A DNA stretch of 64,000 nucleotides from an uncultured Oscillospiraceae bacterium (GTDB lineage Bacteria > Bacillota > Clostridia > Oscillospirales > Oscillospiraceae): contig CAJFQQ010000006.1 of assembly GCA_904419145.1 (NCBI GenBank), positions 25,736 to 89,735 on the forward strand, read 5' to 3'. Under the pieces are notes generated by a model, which was given only the letters and a program-made list of their open reading frames with translations, made no database searches and had not been told where the DNA came from. Numbering within the stretch: the stretch's first letter is position 1; each line of letters begins with the position of its first letter. The position numbers and the translations under genes were made by a program. Of the stretch, positions 57,417 to 64,000 are shown one piece after another.

Positions 57417-58319
57417 TTAACCCCGCAGGATCCGGACCTCCGGCTCCAGCGCCACCCCAGTCCTCTCCCGCACCGTCTCCTGGATCCTCGCAATGAGGCC
57501 CAGCACGTCGGCACAGGTAGCGCCGCCGGTGTTGACGATAAAGCCCGCGTGTTTCTCTGACACCTGTGCGCCGCCCACGCGCTCCCCCTTCAGTCCGCAC
57601 TGGTCGATGAGTGTTCCCGCATAGTACCCCTCAGGACGCTTGAAGGTGCTGCCGGCACTGGGCAGCTCCAGGGGCTGGCTGGAGCGCCGCCTTGCAGCCA
57701 GCTCCTCCATTTTCGCTTTGATGGCGGCGCTGTCCCCCGCCGTCAGCTCCATTTCCACAAACAGCACCACGCCGGGCTTTTCAGAAAAGACACTGTGACG
57801 GTAGCCAAAACGGCACTCTCCGCCCATGAGGGTCACGATCCCCTCCCCGGGGAACCAGGCCCGGACGGAGCGCACCACCTGACACAGCTCCCCGCCATAG
57901 GCTCCGGCATTCATAAATACCCCGCCCCCCAGCGTACCGGGGATCCCGTGGGCAAATTCCATCCCTGTGAGCCCTGCGCGCTGGGCGGCGTTTGCCACCC
58001 GGGCCATAGTCGCTCCCGCCAGCGCATGAACAGCATTACCCACCACGGTTACCGTATCCACGCGGGAGGTATTGATCACCAGCCGGTCCAGTCCCTCATC
58101 CGGGGAGAGCACATTGGAGCCATTGCCGATCACGGTATAGGGATATCCCTCCCGCGCCGCCAGATCCAGCAGGGCCGCCAGCTCCGACTCCGTCTCCGGA
58201 AAGGCCATCCGCCGGGCGGGCCCGCCGATACGGAACGTGGTGTGGCGGCTCATAGGCTCATCACTGAGCACACGAAGCCGCTGGGAACGCAATCTGTCAA
58301 AGGACTCGTACCAGAGCAT
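57417..58319 (-). CDS. murB: UDP-N-acetylenolpyruvoylglucosamine reductase (MurB)
   Basis: MurB is an FAD enzyme that reduces the enolpyruvyl group to make UDP-MurNAc. The 300-residue protein has HTTFRIGGPARRMAFP, YTVIGNGSNVL, GTLGGGVFMNAGAYGGE, and the catalytic region FGYRHSVFSEK. The later SAGSTFKRPEGYYAGTLID contains the catalytic Ser, and a Glu follows in the C-terminal region. This is the type II form without the extra loop. It is 18 bases after the ROK kinase gene. Confidence 0.96.
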   Translation of the reverse strand: MLWYESFDRLRSQRLRVLSDEPMSRHTTFRIGGPARRMAFPETESELAALLDLAAREGYPYTVIGNGSNVLSPDEGLDRLVINTSRVDTVTVVGNAVHALAGATMARVANAAQRAGLTGMEFAHGIPGTLGGGVFMNAGAYGGELCQVVRSVRAWFPGEGIVTLMGGECRFGYRHSVFSEKPGVVLFVEMELTAGDSAAIKAKMEELAARRRSSQPLELPSAGSTFKRPEGYYAGTLIDQCGLKGERVGGAQVSEKHAGFIVNTGGATCADVLGLIARIQETVRERTGVALEPEVRILRG

Positions 58320-58337
58320 ACATCCTCTTCCTTTTCC

Positions 58338-59288
58338 TTATTTTCCAAGCAGGGCAGCGCCGATAATGCCGGCGTCGTTGCCCAGCTTCGCCGTGATGAT
58401 GGAGGTGCTGGGCACGCCCATCAGGCGGTCATAGCTGATCTCCCGGACCCGGCGCTGCACCGGCAGCAGCAGGTCCTCCTCCCGCTCGTGGCTGACGCCG
58501 CCGCCCAGACACACCACATCCGGCTGCAGCAGATTGATGAGGTTCACCAGCCCGTCGCTGAGATAGCGGATATATTGGTCCACCACCGCTTTTGCAGCGG
58601 CGTCCCCTGCGCGCATAGCCTCAAAGGCGGTCCGGCCGCTGACGTTTTCCAGGCTGCCCTCCGTCATCTGCCACATAACGCTGTCCCGGTTGGCCTCCAT
58701 GGCGGTACGGGTCTGGCGGATCAGGGCGTTGGCGGAGGCGTACCGCTCCCAGCAGCCCCGCCGGCCGCAGGTGCAGAGGTCCCCGTCGTGGACGATCACC
58801 ATATGTCCGCCCTCACCGCCGCAACCGTTGTGCCCGGACCAGATCTGTCCGCGGATGATGATGCCCGTACCGATGCCGGTGCCCAGGGTCACCAGGACGA
58901 AGCTCTCAATTTCCTCACTACCGTAGTGGTAGAACTCCCCCAGCGCGGCACAGTCGGCATCGTTGCCCAGAAAAACCGGGATCTCCCAGCGGCTCTGCAG
59001 CATCTCCACCACCGGCATATCATGGATAGGGATATTCACTGTATGGATGACGGCACCCCGTCTGCGATCCACCGCGCCGGGAAATCCGATCCCGATGGCG
59101 GATACCTCTTCCCGGCCAATGCCGTATTTCACCACGACCTCCTCTGCCAAAGCAGCCAAATCCGCCGCCAGCTTCTCCTGAGACTGCCAGATCAGCGGCA
59201 TTTTGCTGGTCGCAACGATCTCCGAAGCCTCGTTCACCAGACCAGCCTTCAGATTGGTGCCGCCTACGTCAATTCCAATGGTATACAT
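58338..59288 (-). CDS. glk: ROK-family glucokinase
   Basis: This kinase phosphorylates glucose or a related sugar. The 316-residue protein begins YTIGIDVGGTNLKAG (phosphate loop), then FLGNDADCAALGE (sugar-binding Asp) and LVTLGTGIGTGIIIRG. The zinc-binding ROK signature CTCGRRGCWERYASA follows. VVCLGGGVSHERE is near the C terminus. No HTH is present, so it is a kinase and not an NagC/XylR repressor. It lies between hprK and murB, so a carbon-control role is plausible. Confidence 0.93.
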   Translation of the reverse strand: MYTIGIDVGGTNLKAGLVNEASEIVATSKMPLIWQSQEKLAADLAALAEEVVVKYGIGREEVSAIGIGFPGAVDRRRGAVIHTVNIPIHDMPVVEMLQSRWEIPVFLGNDADCAALGEFYHYGSEEIESFVLVTLGTGIGTGIIIRGQIWSGHNGCGGEGGHMVIVHDGDLCTCGRRGCWERYASANALIRQTRTAMEANRDSVMWQMTEGSLENVSGRTAFEAMRAGDAAAKAVVDQYIRYLSDGLVNLINLLQPDVVCLGGGVSHEREEDLLLPVQRRVREISYDRLMGVPSTSIITAKLGNDAGIIGAALLGK

Positions 59289-59305
59289 AGCTCTCTATTT
59301 CTCCT

Positions 59306-60250
59306 TTATTGGGCGTGTTCCCGGTTGTGGGCCTCGATCTCCTGGGTAAATTTTAAGGCAGAGTTAAATCCATAGCGCTTGTGGCGGTTATTCATGGCAG
59401 CCACCTCCACAATCACAGCCAGATTGCGGCCCGGCTGCACCGGAATCGTGACCATTGGCAGCTCCACTCCAAGGATATTCATTTTTTTCTCATCCAAGCC
59501 CAGCCGGTCGTAAAATTTATCCTCATCCCAGCGCTCCATTTCCACTACCAGGTCGATTTGTGTCTCCAGTTTCACCGCGCCCATACCGAACAGCTGCTGC
59601 AGGTCGATGACACCGATCCCCCGCAGTTCAATATAGTGACGGATGAGCTCCGGTGCCTTTCCAATCAGCTGGTCTGAGACCCTGCGGATCTCCACCGCGT
59701 CATCCGCCACCAAGCGATGGCCCCGCTTAACCAGCTCAATGGCCGTCTCGCTCTTCCCGATGCCGCTGTCTCCCACAATCAAGACACCCTCGCCATTGAC
59801 ATCCAGCAGCACCCCGTGGCGGGTGATGGTGGACGCCAGCTCGTGGTTGAGATAGTCAATGACTTTGCTGGTAAACACCACTGTGGTGTCGCTCGTCTCC
59901 AGCAGAGTGCGCTGATGCTTCTGTGCCATCTCCATACACTCTGGAAAACAATCCAAATCCCGTGAGATCACCAGTGCGGGGATGTCATAGGAGAAAAATG
60001 TGTCGAAGCTCTTGGTTCGCTGACTAGGGGTCATCTGCTCCAGCATCTTTGTTTCCGCCATCCCAATCACCTGCAGGCGGCGGGTATCAAAATAGTCATA
60101 AAACCCGACAAACTGCAAGCCGGGTCGGTTGACATCTTTGATCCCCAGCAGTGCGGTTTCATAATCCCATCCCTTGTTCAGCACTTTCAATCCAAAATGC
60201 TCTACCATATTTTTGAGCTTGACAGTTTCCTTTACTTCGTCTCTTATCAT
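59306..60250 (-). CDS. hprK: HPr kinase/phosphorylase
   Basis: HprK phosphorylates Ser-46 of HPr (and removes the phosphate) to signal carbon status. The 314-residue protein has an N-terminal HprK domain, Walker A LIVGDSGIGKSETAIEL (about residues 150-166), and LVADDAVEI. The HprK signature RGIGVIDLQQLFGMGAV and a C-terminal LPMVTIPVQPGRNLAVIVE are also present. ATG 60250 has GGAGGAAAGG upstream. It heads the operon hprK-glk-murB-rapZ-yvcK-whiA-dnaE. Confidence 0.96.
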   Translation of the reverse strand: MIRDEVKETVKLKNMVEHFGLKVLNKGWDYETALLGIKDVNRPGLQFVGFYDYFDTRRLQVIGMAETKMLEQMTPSQRTKSFDTFFSYDIPALVISRDLDCFPECMEMAQKHQRTLLETSDTTVVFTSKVIDYLNHELASTITRHGVLLDVNGEGVLIVGDSGIGKSETAIELVKRGHRLVADDAVEIRRVSDQLIGKAPELIRHYIELRGIGVIDLQQLFGMGAVKLETQIDLVVEMERWDEDKFYDRLGLDEKKMNILGVELPMVTIPVQPGRNLAVIVEVAAMNNRHKRYGFNSALKFTQEIEAHNREHAQ

Positions 60251-60300
60251 GCCCTTTCCTCCGTCTCCAACCAGTTTCATCCATATCCATACAAATCGTA

Positions 60301-60335
60301 CTTGTATTATACCGTAGCACCCCCTTAAATACAAG
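60301..60335 (-). promoter_or_regulatory. Promoter of the hprK operon with inverted repeat
   Basis: Minus-strand TTGTAT (60329-60334), 17 bases, TATAAT (60306-60311). The promoter elements are bracketed by the inverted arms CTTGTAT/ATACAAG (60301-60307, 60329-60335), a possible operator. Confidence 0.7.
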
Positions 60336-60405
60336 GATTATCTGTGTACCTGAGGATGCCACTGCCTTGGGCTGACATATTTTTTCCTTTTTTCAAAATT
60401 TACAC

Positions 60406-60434
60406 TTGCATTTTTTCGGGAGGCATGCTATTAT
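60406..60434 (+). promoter_or_regulatory. rpmB promoter
   Basis: TTGCAT (60406-60411), 17 bases, TATTAT (60429-60434), about 60 bases before the ATG. Confidence 0.75.
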
Positions 60435-60493
60435 ATTTGCCGTGGCTTACGTCAGTAGGCAACTCAACTACGTACAGCAAGGAGGTGCAACGG

Positions 60494-60682
60494 ATGGCTA
60501 AATGTCAGTTCTGCGACAAGGGCGTTACCTTCGGGATTCAGGTTTCCCACTCCCACAGACGCTCCAACCGGACTTGGAAACCCAACGTCAAGCGTGTGAA
60601 GGCTATCATTGATGGTACCCCTCGCCATGTGTACGTTTGTACCCGGTGTCTGCGTTCCGGTAAAGTTACCCGCGCGGTCTAA
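60494..60682 (+). CDS. rpmB: 50S ribosomal protein L28 (zinc-binding form)
   Basis: This 62-residue ribosomal protein has CQFCDKGVTFG near the N terminus and VCTRCLRSGKV near the C terminus. These two CxxC pairs mark the zinc-ribbon (C+) form. RRSNRTWKPNVKRVKA is the core L28 motif. AAGGAGG precedes the ATG. It is monocistronic with its own promoter and terminator. Bacteria with C+ and C- copies often swap them under zinc limitation; only the C+ copy is seen here. Confidence 0.97.
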   Translation: MAKCQFCDKGVTFGIQVSHSHRRSNRTWKPNVKRVKAIIDGTPRHVYVCTRCLRSGKVTRAV

Positions 60683-60694
60683 TTGCTCACATAG

Positions 60695-60729
60695 AAGAAG
60701 GTTCTGCAGCAGCGGGGCCTTCTTTTTTA
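60695..60729 (+). terminator. Terminator after rpmB
   Basis: Imperfect stem with AGAAGG/CCTTCT base (60695-60700 with 60718-60723) and internal G-T pairs, followed by TTTTTT. Confidence 0.75.
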
Positions 60730-60758
60730 TCCAGCTGCCGGCTCCGCCGGCGGCAGAA

Positions 60759-60789
60759 GCCGGGGCGGCACGATTTGTGCCGCCCCGGC
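60759..60789. terminator. GC hairpin between rpmB and the amidohydrolase gene
   Basis: A 13-bp perfect stem GCCGGGGCGGCAC/GTGCCGCCCCGGC with a 5-base loop, followed by GTTTT on the plus strand. It lies 7 bases after the minus-strand amidohydrolase stop, and the T-run for that strand is poor. Confidence 0.55.
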
Positions 60790-60795
60790 GTTTTG

Positions 60796-62370
60796 CTACT
60801 CCGCTGCCCGATAGAGGGTCTCCCCCCCTCTGACCGTCTCCATCACCCGGATCGCCCGCAGCTCCTCCGGGGGGACCACCAGCGGATTTCGGTCCAAAAC
60901 CACAAAGTCCGCCCGCTTTCCCGGGGCAATGGTCCCCTTGCTGTCCTCCTCAAAATACTGATAAGCCGTATTTGCCGTAACAGCCTGCAGCCCCTCCTGG
61001 ACGCCGATGCGCTCCTCCATCTGGACGCCCTCTCTGGTGCGCCGCACCGCCGCACACCAGATGGTCTCCAGCATATCCGGCGGCAGCACCGGGGTGTCCT
61101 GGTGGAAGGTGATCGGGATGCCCCGCTCCAGAGCGGAACGGGCTGGGGTAAGATACCTGGCCCGGCCCATGCCGAAGTTTCGGATATGAATATCCCCCCA
61201 GTGGTAGACATGGGCGGTAAAGAAGGAGATCAGGACGCCGGTACGCCGCACCGCGTCCAGCTGATCCACCCCCAGCAGCTGGCCGTGGACCAGCACCGGG
61301 CGGATGGCCGCCACGTCCAGCCCCTCCCCCTCCAGCTTTTCCACCGCGTTCAAAAACTGCTGTGCCGCGGCGTCGCCGTTGCAGTGGGCCAGGACCTGCA
61401 TCCCGTCCACTGCTCCCTGACGGAGATAGGACTCCACCTGCTCGTCCGTCAACGTGGGATAGCCCCGGTAGTCATCCTCCCCCGCATACGGCTGCCGCAT
61501 CCAGGCGGTGCGTCCCTGGGGGGAGCCATCCAGGAACATCTTGTAGCCGCCCAGGCGGAAGTTGTCTCGGTAGCGGCCCACATAGTCCCCCAGCGCCTCC
61601 CGCAGCTGCGGTCCGGCGGCAGCGTCGGCATAGCCCACCACATCCACCGTCAGCAGTCCCCGCCGGCACAGCTCCCGGTACACGGGCACCAGCTGCTCCG
61701 GCAGCATGCCCTCCTGCACGGTGGTGATCCCGTAGCGGAGATAGTACTGCTGCGCTTCCTGAAACGCCTGAAACAGCGCCTCCGGGTCCGGTCCTCCCAC
61801 CTGCTTCTGACTGTTCAGGAAGGCGTTTTCCTCCAGATACCCTGTCAGCTTCCCGTCCTCCCTTCCGATCTTTCCGCCAGACGGATCCGGCGTCTCCGGC
61901 GTCAGGCCCAGACGCCGGAGGCCGAGGCTGTTCACCACGCCTACATGGCCGGACCGGTGCTGCAGCATCAGGGGATGCTCCGGCGCCGCCGCGTCCAGCA
62001 CTGCCAGCGTGGGGTGCTTCCCCTCCCGGAGGGCCGTGTGGTCGTAGCCCTTTGCCAGCACCCACTGGCCTGCCGGAATCTTTTTCCGGGCGATGTAGTC
62101 GGAGATCTGCCGCCGGATCGCATCAAAATCCGCGCAGTCCTCCAGGGAACACTGCAAAAGGCCATTGGCCACTGCCGAGAGATGGCTGTGGGCGTCCAGA
62201 AATGCCGGGAGCATCGTGCGGCCCCGGAGATCCACGATCTCCACATCGGCAAGCCCCGCCCTATCTGCGTCCAGCGCGCGGATGACGCCATCCTCCACCA
62301 GCACCGAGGACGTCTGCGCCGGATGTCCCATGGTCAGGATCGTACCATTTTGATACAGCTTCCGCTTCAT
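60796..62370 (-). CDS. YtcJ-like metal-dependent amidohydrolase
   Basis: This 524-residue TIM-barrel amidohydrolase of the N-acyl/YtcJ group has LPAFLDAHSHLS (metal-binding HxH), a mid-chain VLAKGYDHTALREGKHPT and MLQHRSGHVGVVNS. Later come MQVLAHCNGDAAAQQFL, ITFHQDTPVLPPDM and the C-terminal APGKRADFVVLDRNPL. Substrates of the group are mostly unknown. ATG 62370 is chosen since GGAGGA lies 7 bases before it and too close to ATG 62376. A single gene. Confidence 0.9.
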   Translation of the reverse strand: MKRKLYQNGTILTMGHPAQTSSVLVEDGVIRALDADRAGLADVEIVDLRGRTMLPAFLDAHSHLSAVANGLLQCSLEDCADFDAIRRQISDYIARKKIPAGQWVLAKGYDHTALREGKHPTLAVLDAAAPEHPLMLQHRSGHVGVVNSLGLRRLGLTPETPDPSGGKIGREDGKLTGYLEENAFLNSQKQVGGPDPEALFQAFQEAQQYYLRYGITTVQEGMLPEQLVPVYRELCRRGLLTVDVVGYADAAAGPQLREALGDYVGRYRDNFRLGGYKMFLDGSPQGRTAWMRQPYAGEDDYRGYPTLTDEQVESYLRQGAVDGMQVLAHCNGDAAAQQFLNAVEKLEGEGLDVAAIRPVLVHGQLLGVDQLDAVRRTGVLISFFTAHVYHWGDIHIRNFGMGRARYLTPARSALERGIPITFHQDTPVLPPDMLETIWCAAVRRTREGVQMEERIGVQEGLQAVTANTAYQYFEEDSKGTIAPGKRADFVVLDRNPLVVPPEELRAIRVMETVRGGETLYRAAE

Positions 62371-62405
62371 TTTCATTCCTCCATCGTTTTTCTTCCCTGC
62401 ACCTG

Positions 62406-62439
62406 TGCAAAAAGCCCGCGGGTTTTCGCCCGCGGGCTT
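62406..62439 (-). terminator. Terminator after gpsA
   Basis: An 11-bp stem AAGCCCGCGGG/CCCGCGGGCTT (62412-62422 with 62429-62439), followed on the minus strand by TTTGC. Confidence 0.88.
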
Positions 62440-62470
62440 AGGATTTGCGCAACACAGCGCTGTCATTCTA

Positions 62471-63472
62471 TCAAATCCAGCTCTGATCGCTCTCTCCCCG
62501 CTTTTGCCGCCCCATCAGATCCTCCAGCACGTGCTGGACCGGACGGCCCTCGTAGAGCACCTCGTAGGCGCTGCGGCAGATGGGCATGTCAACCCCCACC
62601 TTCTCCGCCAGCATGTGGGCGCTCTCAGCGGCATAGTAGCCCTCCACCGTGGCACCCACCTCCTGCATCGCCTGCTGGGCGCTCTCGCCCTTACCGATGA
62701 GGATGCCCGCCCGGCGGTTGCGGGAGTGCATGGAGGTGCAGGTGACAATCAAGTCTCCCATGCCGGAGAGGCCTGCAAACGTCTCGCTGTGCCCCCCCAG
62801 GGCCACGCCCAGCCGGGCCATCTCGGTCATGCCGCGGGTCATCATCAGCGCCTTGGTGTTGTCCCCCAGGCCCATGCCGTCGCTGACGCCGCAGCAAAGG
62901 GCAATGACATTTTTCAGCGCTCCGCCCAGCTCCACGCCCACAATATCCGGGTTGGTGTACACCCGGAACACCGGGCTCATGAAGGTGTCCTGCACCAGCT
63001 CCGCCGCCGCCAGATCGGCACAGGCCGCCACCACGCCGGTGGGCACCTTGCGCCCCACTTCCTCTGCGTGGGAAGGGCCGGAAAGAGCAACCACTTGACA
63101 GCTGTTATGGATCTCCTCCCGGATGATCTCCGACATGCGAAGGCCTGTCTTTCCCTCGATCCCCTTGGTCACGGACACGACTGCCGTACCAGGACGCAGG
63201 AAGGGCGCCGCATTTCTTGCGGTCTGCCGCACAGCAAAGGAGGGCGTGGCAAACACCACCATATCGCTGTCTGAAACAGGCGAGAAGTCATTGACAAACG
63301 TGATGCCCTCGGGCAGCGCCACCCCCTTGAGCATGGGATTTTCATGGGTGGCGCGCATGGTCTCCGCCTCCTGGGCCTGAAAGCTCCACAGGGTCACCTG
63401 GTGGCCGTTGTCATGGAGCAGGATGGACAAGGCGGTTCCCCAGCCGCCGCTGCCTAGTACGGTGATTTTCAT
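62471..63472 (-). CDS. gpsA: Glycerol-3-phosphate dehydrogenase (NAD(P)+)
   Basis: GpsA reduces dihydroxyacetone phosphate to sn-glycerol-3-phosphate for phospholipids. The 333-residue protein has the dinucleotide loop ITVLGSGGWGTALSILL, FATPSFAVRQ, SVTKGIEGKTGLRMSE, and LSGPSHAEEVGR. VELGGALKNVIALCCG contains the catalytic Lys (about residue 194). It is 17 bases after plsY, so the acyl-acceptor and the acyltransferase genes form one unit. Confidence 0.96.
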   Translation of the reverse strand: MKITVLGSGGWGTALSILLHDNGHQVTLWSFQAQEAETMRATHENPMLKGVALPEGITFVNDFSPVSDSDMVVFATPSFAVRQTARNAAPFLRPGTAVVSVTKGIEGKTGLRMSEIIREEIHNSCQVVALSGPSHAEEVGRKVPTGVVAACADLAAAELVQDTFMSPVFRVYTNPDIVGVELGGALKNVIALCCGVSDGMGLGDNTKALMMTRGMTEMARLGVALGGHSETFAGLSGMGDLIVTCTSMHSRNRRAGILIGKGESAQQAMQEVGATVEGYYAAESAHMLAEKVGVDMPICRSAYEVLYEGRPVQHVLEDLMGRQKRGESDQSWI

Positions 63473-63489
63473 ATGGATTCTCCTCTATG

Positions 63490-64000
63490 TTATTCTTGTT
63501 TCTTCCTGTGGAGGGAGAATTTATTCTCATTGCCGTGGATCAGGCGGACAATATTCCCCCGGTGCTTCCAGAGGATCAGGCCGCCGATCACCACCGCCAG
63601 TATGGTCAGGAGTACGTCATGGTAGACGAACCAGGTGACAAAGGGAAAGCTGGCCCCGGCCCAGCAGGAGCCCAGGGACACATATTTCGTCAGGGCTGTC
63701 AAAATCAGGAACCCGCCCCAGACCACCAGGGCGATCCGCCAGTCGATCATGATGGCGATGGTCCCTCCGGAGAGGATGCCCTTGCCGCCCTTGAAGTGGA
63801 ACATGCAGGGAAACATGTGGCCCAGCAGGCAGAACAGGCCCGCCCAGTATTTTGCGATGGCATCGTAAAGAGCCGTCGTTGACGCGGCGGAGAGGAAGAT
63901 TGTAAAGCCGTGGAACATCAGCCACCGGCTCAGCAGCACCGCCAGCACCGCCTTGAGCACATCGGTCAGGATGACCACCGCGGTGAGGGGCCCGCCGAAG
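63490..64000 (-). CDS. plsY: Glycerol-3-phosphate acyltransferase PlsY (5' end beyond window)
   Basis: PlsY transfers acyl from acyl-phosphate to glycerol-3-phosphate at the membrane. The visible 170 residues continue in frame to the window edge (FGGPLTAVVILTDVLKAVL). They carry GHMFPCMFHFKGGKGI, the family's catalytic H-x-F-P and GGKG motifs, plus several hydrophobic helices. The N terminus is beyond 64000. The C terminus is basic (HRGNIVRLIHGNE). It is the upstream partner of gpsA in phospholipid precursor synthesis. Confidence 0.94.
   Translation of the reverse strand, partial: FGGPLTAVVILTDVLKAVLAVLLSRWLMFHGFTIFLSAASTTALYDAIAKYWAGLFCLLGHMFPCMFHFKGGKGILSGGTIAIMIDWRIALVVWGGFLILTALTKYVSLGSCWAGASFPFVTWFVYHDVLLTILAVVIGGLILWKHRGNIVRLIHGNENKFSLHRKKQE

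Overview
The window reads as a chromosomal segment of a GC-rich, strictly anaerobic, spore-forming member of the Clostridia, most probably Oscillospiraceae (the Flavonifractor/Lawsonibacter/Oscillibacter neighbourhood). This placement is inferred from gene content only. The main pointers are class III (anaerobic) ribonucleotide reductase with activase, Rex, both dipicolinate synthase subunits behind a sigma-K-like promoter, a YlmC/YmxH-type protein, WhiA-YvcK-RapZ, HprK, a CIRCE/HrcA site and a VanG-like ligase. No phage, transposase, CRISPR array, rRNA or tRNA was seen.

Layout. 1-7.9 kb: a minus-strand anaerobic cobalamin operon (cbiD-cbiF-cbiG-cbiH-cbiJ-cbiET-cbiA-cobT, the last cut by the edge), preceded by a promoter, a cobalamin riboswitch and an intrinsic terminator. 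8-12.6 kb: an AI-2E family transporter, an SGNH hydrolase, an ECF sigma/membrane-partner pair, and a flavin reductase divergent from an HxlR regulator. 12.7-16.8 kb: redox and anaerobic DNA-precursor genes (rex, a Cys-rich 44-residue peptide, nrdD, nrdG). The end of nrdD is duplicated around a 155-bp hairpin-rich insert. 17-23 kb: sfsA, a split biotin-dependent decarboxylase (OadG-like, biotin carrier, OadA-like), L-lactate dehydrogenase and dpaAB. 22.9-31.6 kb: nfo-cca, murC-ybaK, an Sfp-like phosphopantetheinyl transferase with a coupled leader ORF, and the dnaG-rpoD operon. 31.7-36.7 kb: rpsB-tsf, and a racemase plus VanG-like D-Ala-D-Ser ligase pair under a response-regulator-type promoter.

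36.7-45.6 kb: a YlmC-like gene, a second ECF sigma/partner pair, and a putative metal-trafficking locus (two unusual COG0523 G proteins, one fused to a DUF1980-like domain and one carrying a large His-rich loop) facing a ZIP transporter. A PatB/MalY lyase and a lacI-malQ unit follow. 45.8-48.8 kb: a TVP38 membrane protein, a TetR/methyltransferase pair sharing an operator, and an Xre-type membrane protein. 48.9-64 kb: htpG behind a perfect CIRCE, then the long minus-strand operon hprK-ROK kinase-murB-rapZ-yvcK-whiA-dnaE, then rpmB, an amidohydrolase, gpsA and plsY (cut by the right edge).

How the genes work together: most serve growth and envelope physiology of a fermentative anaerobe (B12, dNTP and peptidoglycan synthesis, redox and carbon control, phospholipid precursors). 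The less ordinary items are the nrdD 3'-end duplication with its structured insert, the COG0523/ZIP locus, the intrinsic D-Ser peptidoglycan module with perfect TTTAAG-N5-TTTAAG boxes, and several regulatory sites that can be read directly (NrdR-like, sigma-K-like, HxlR, TetR, LacI, CIRCE).
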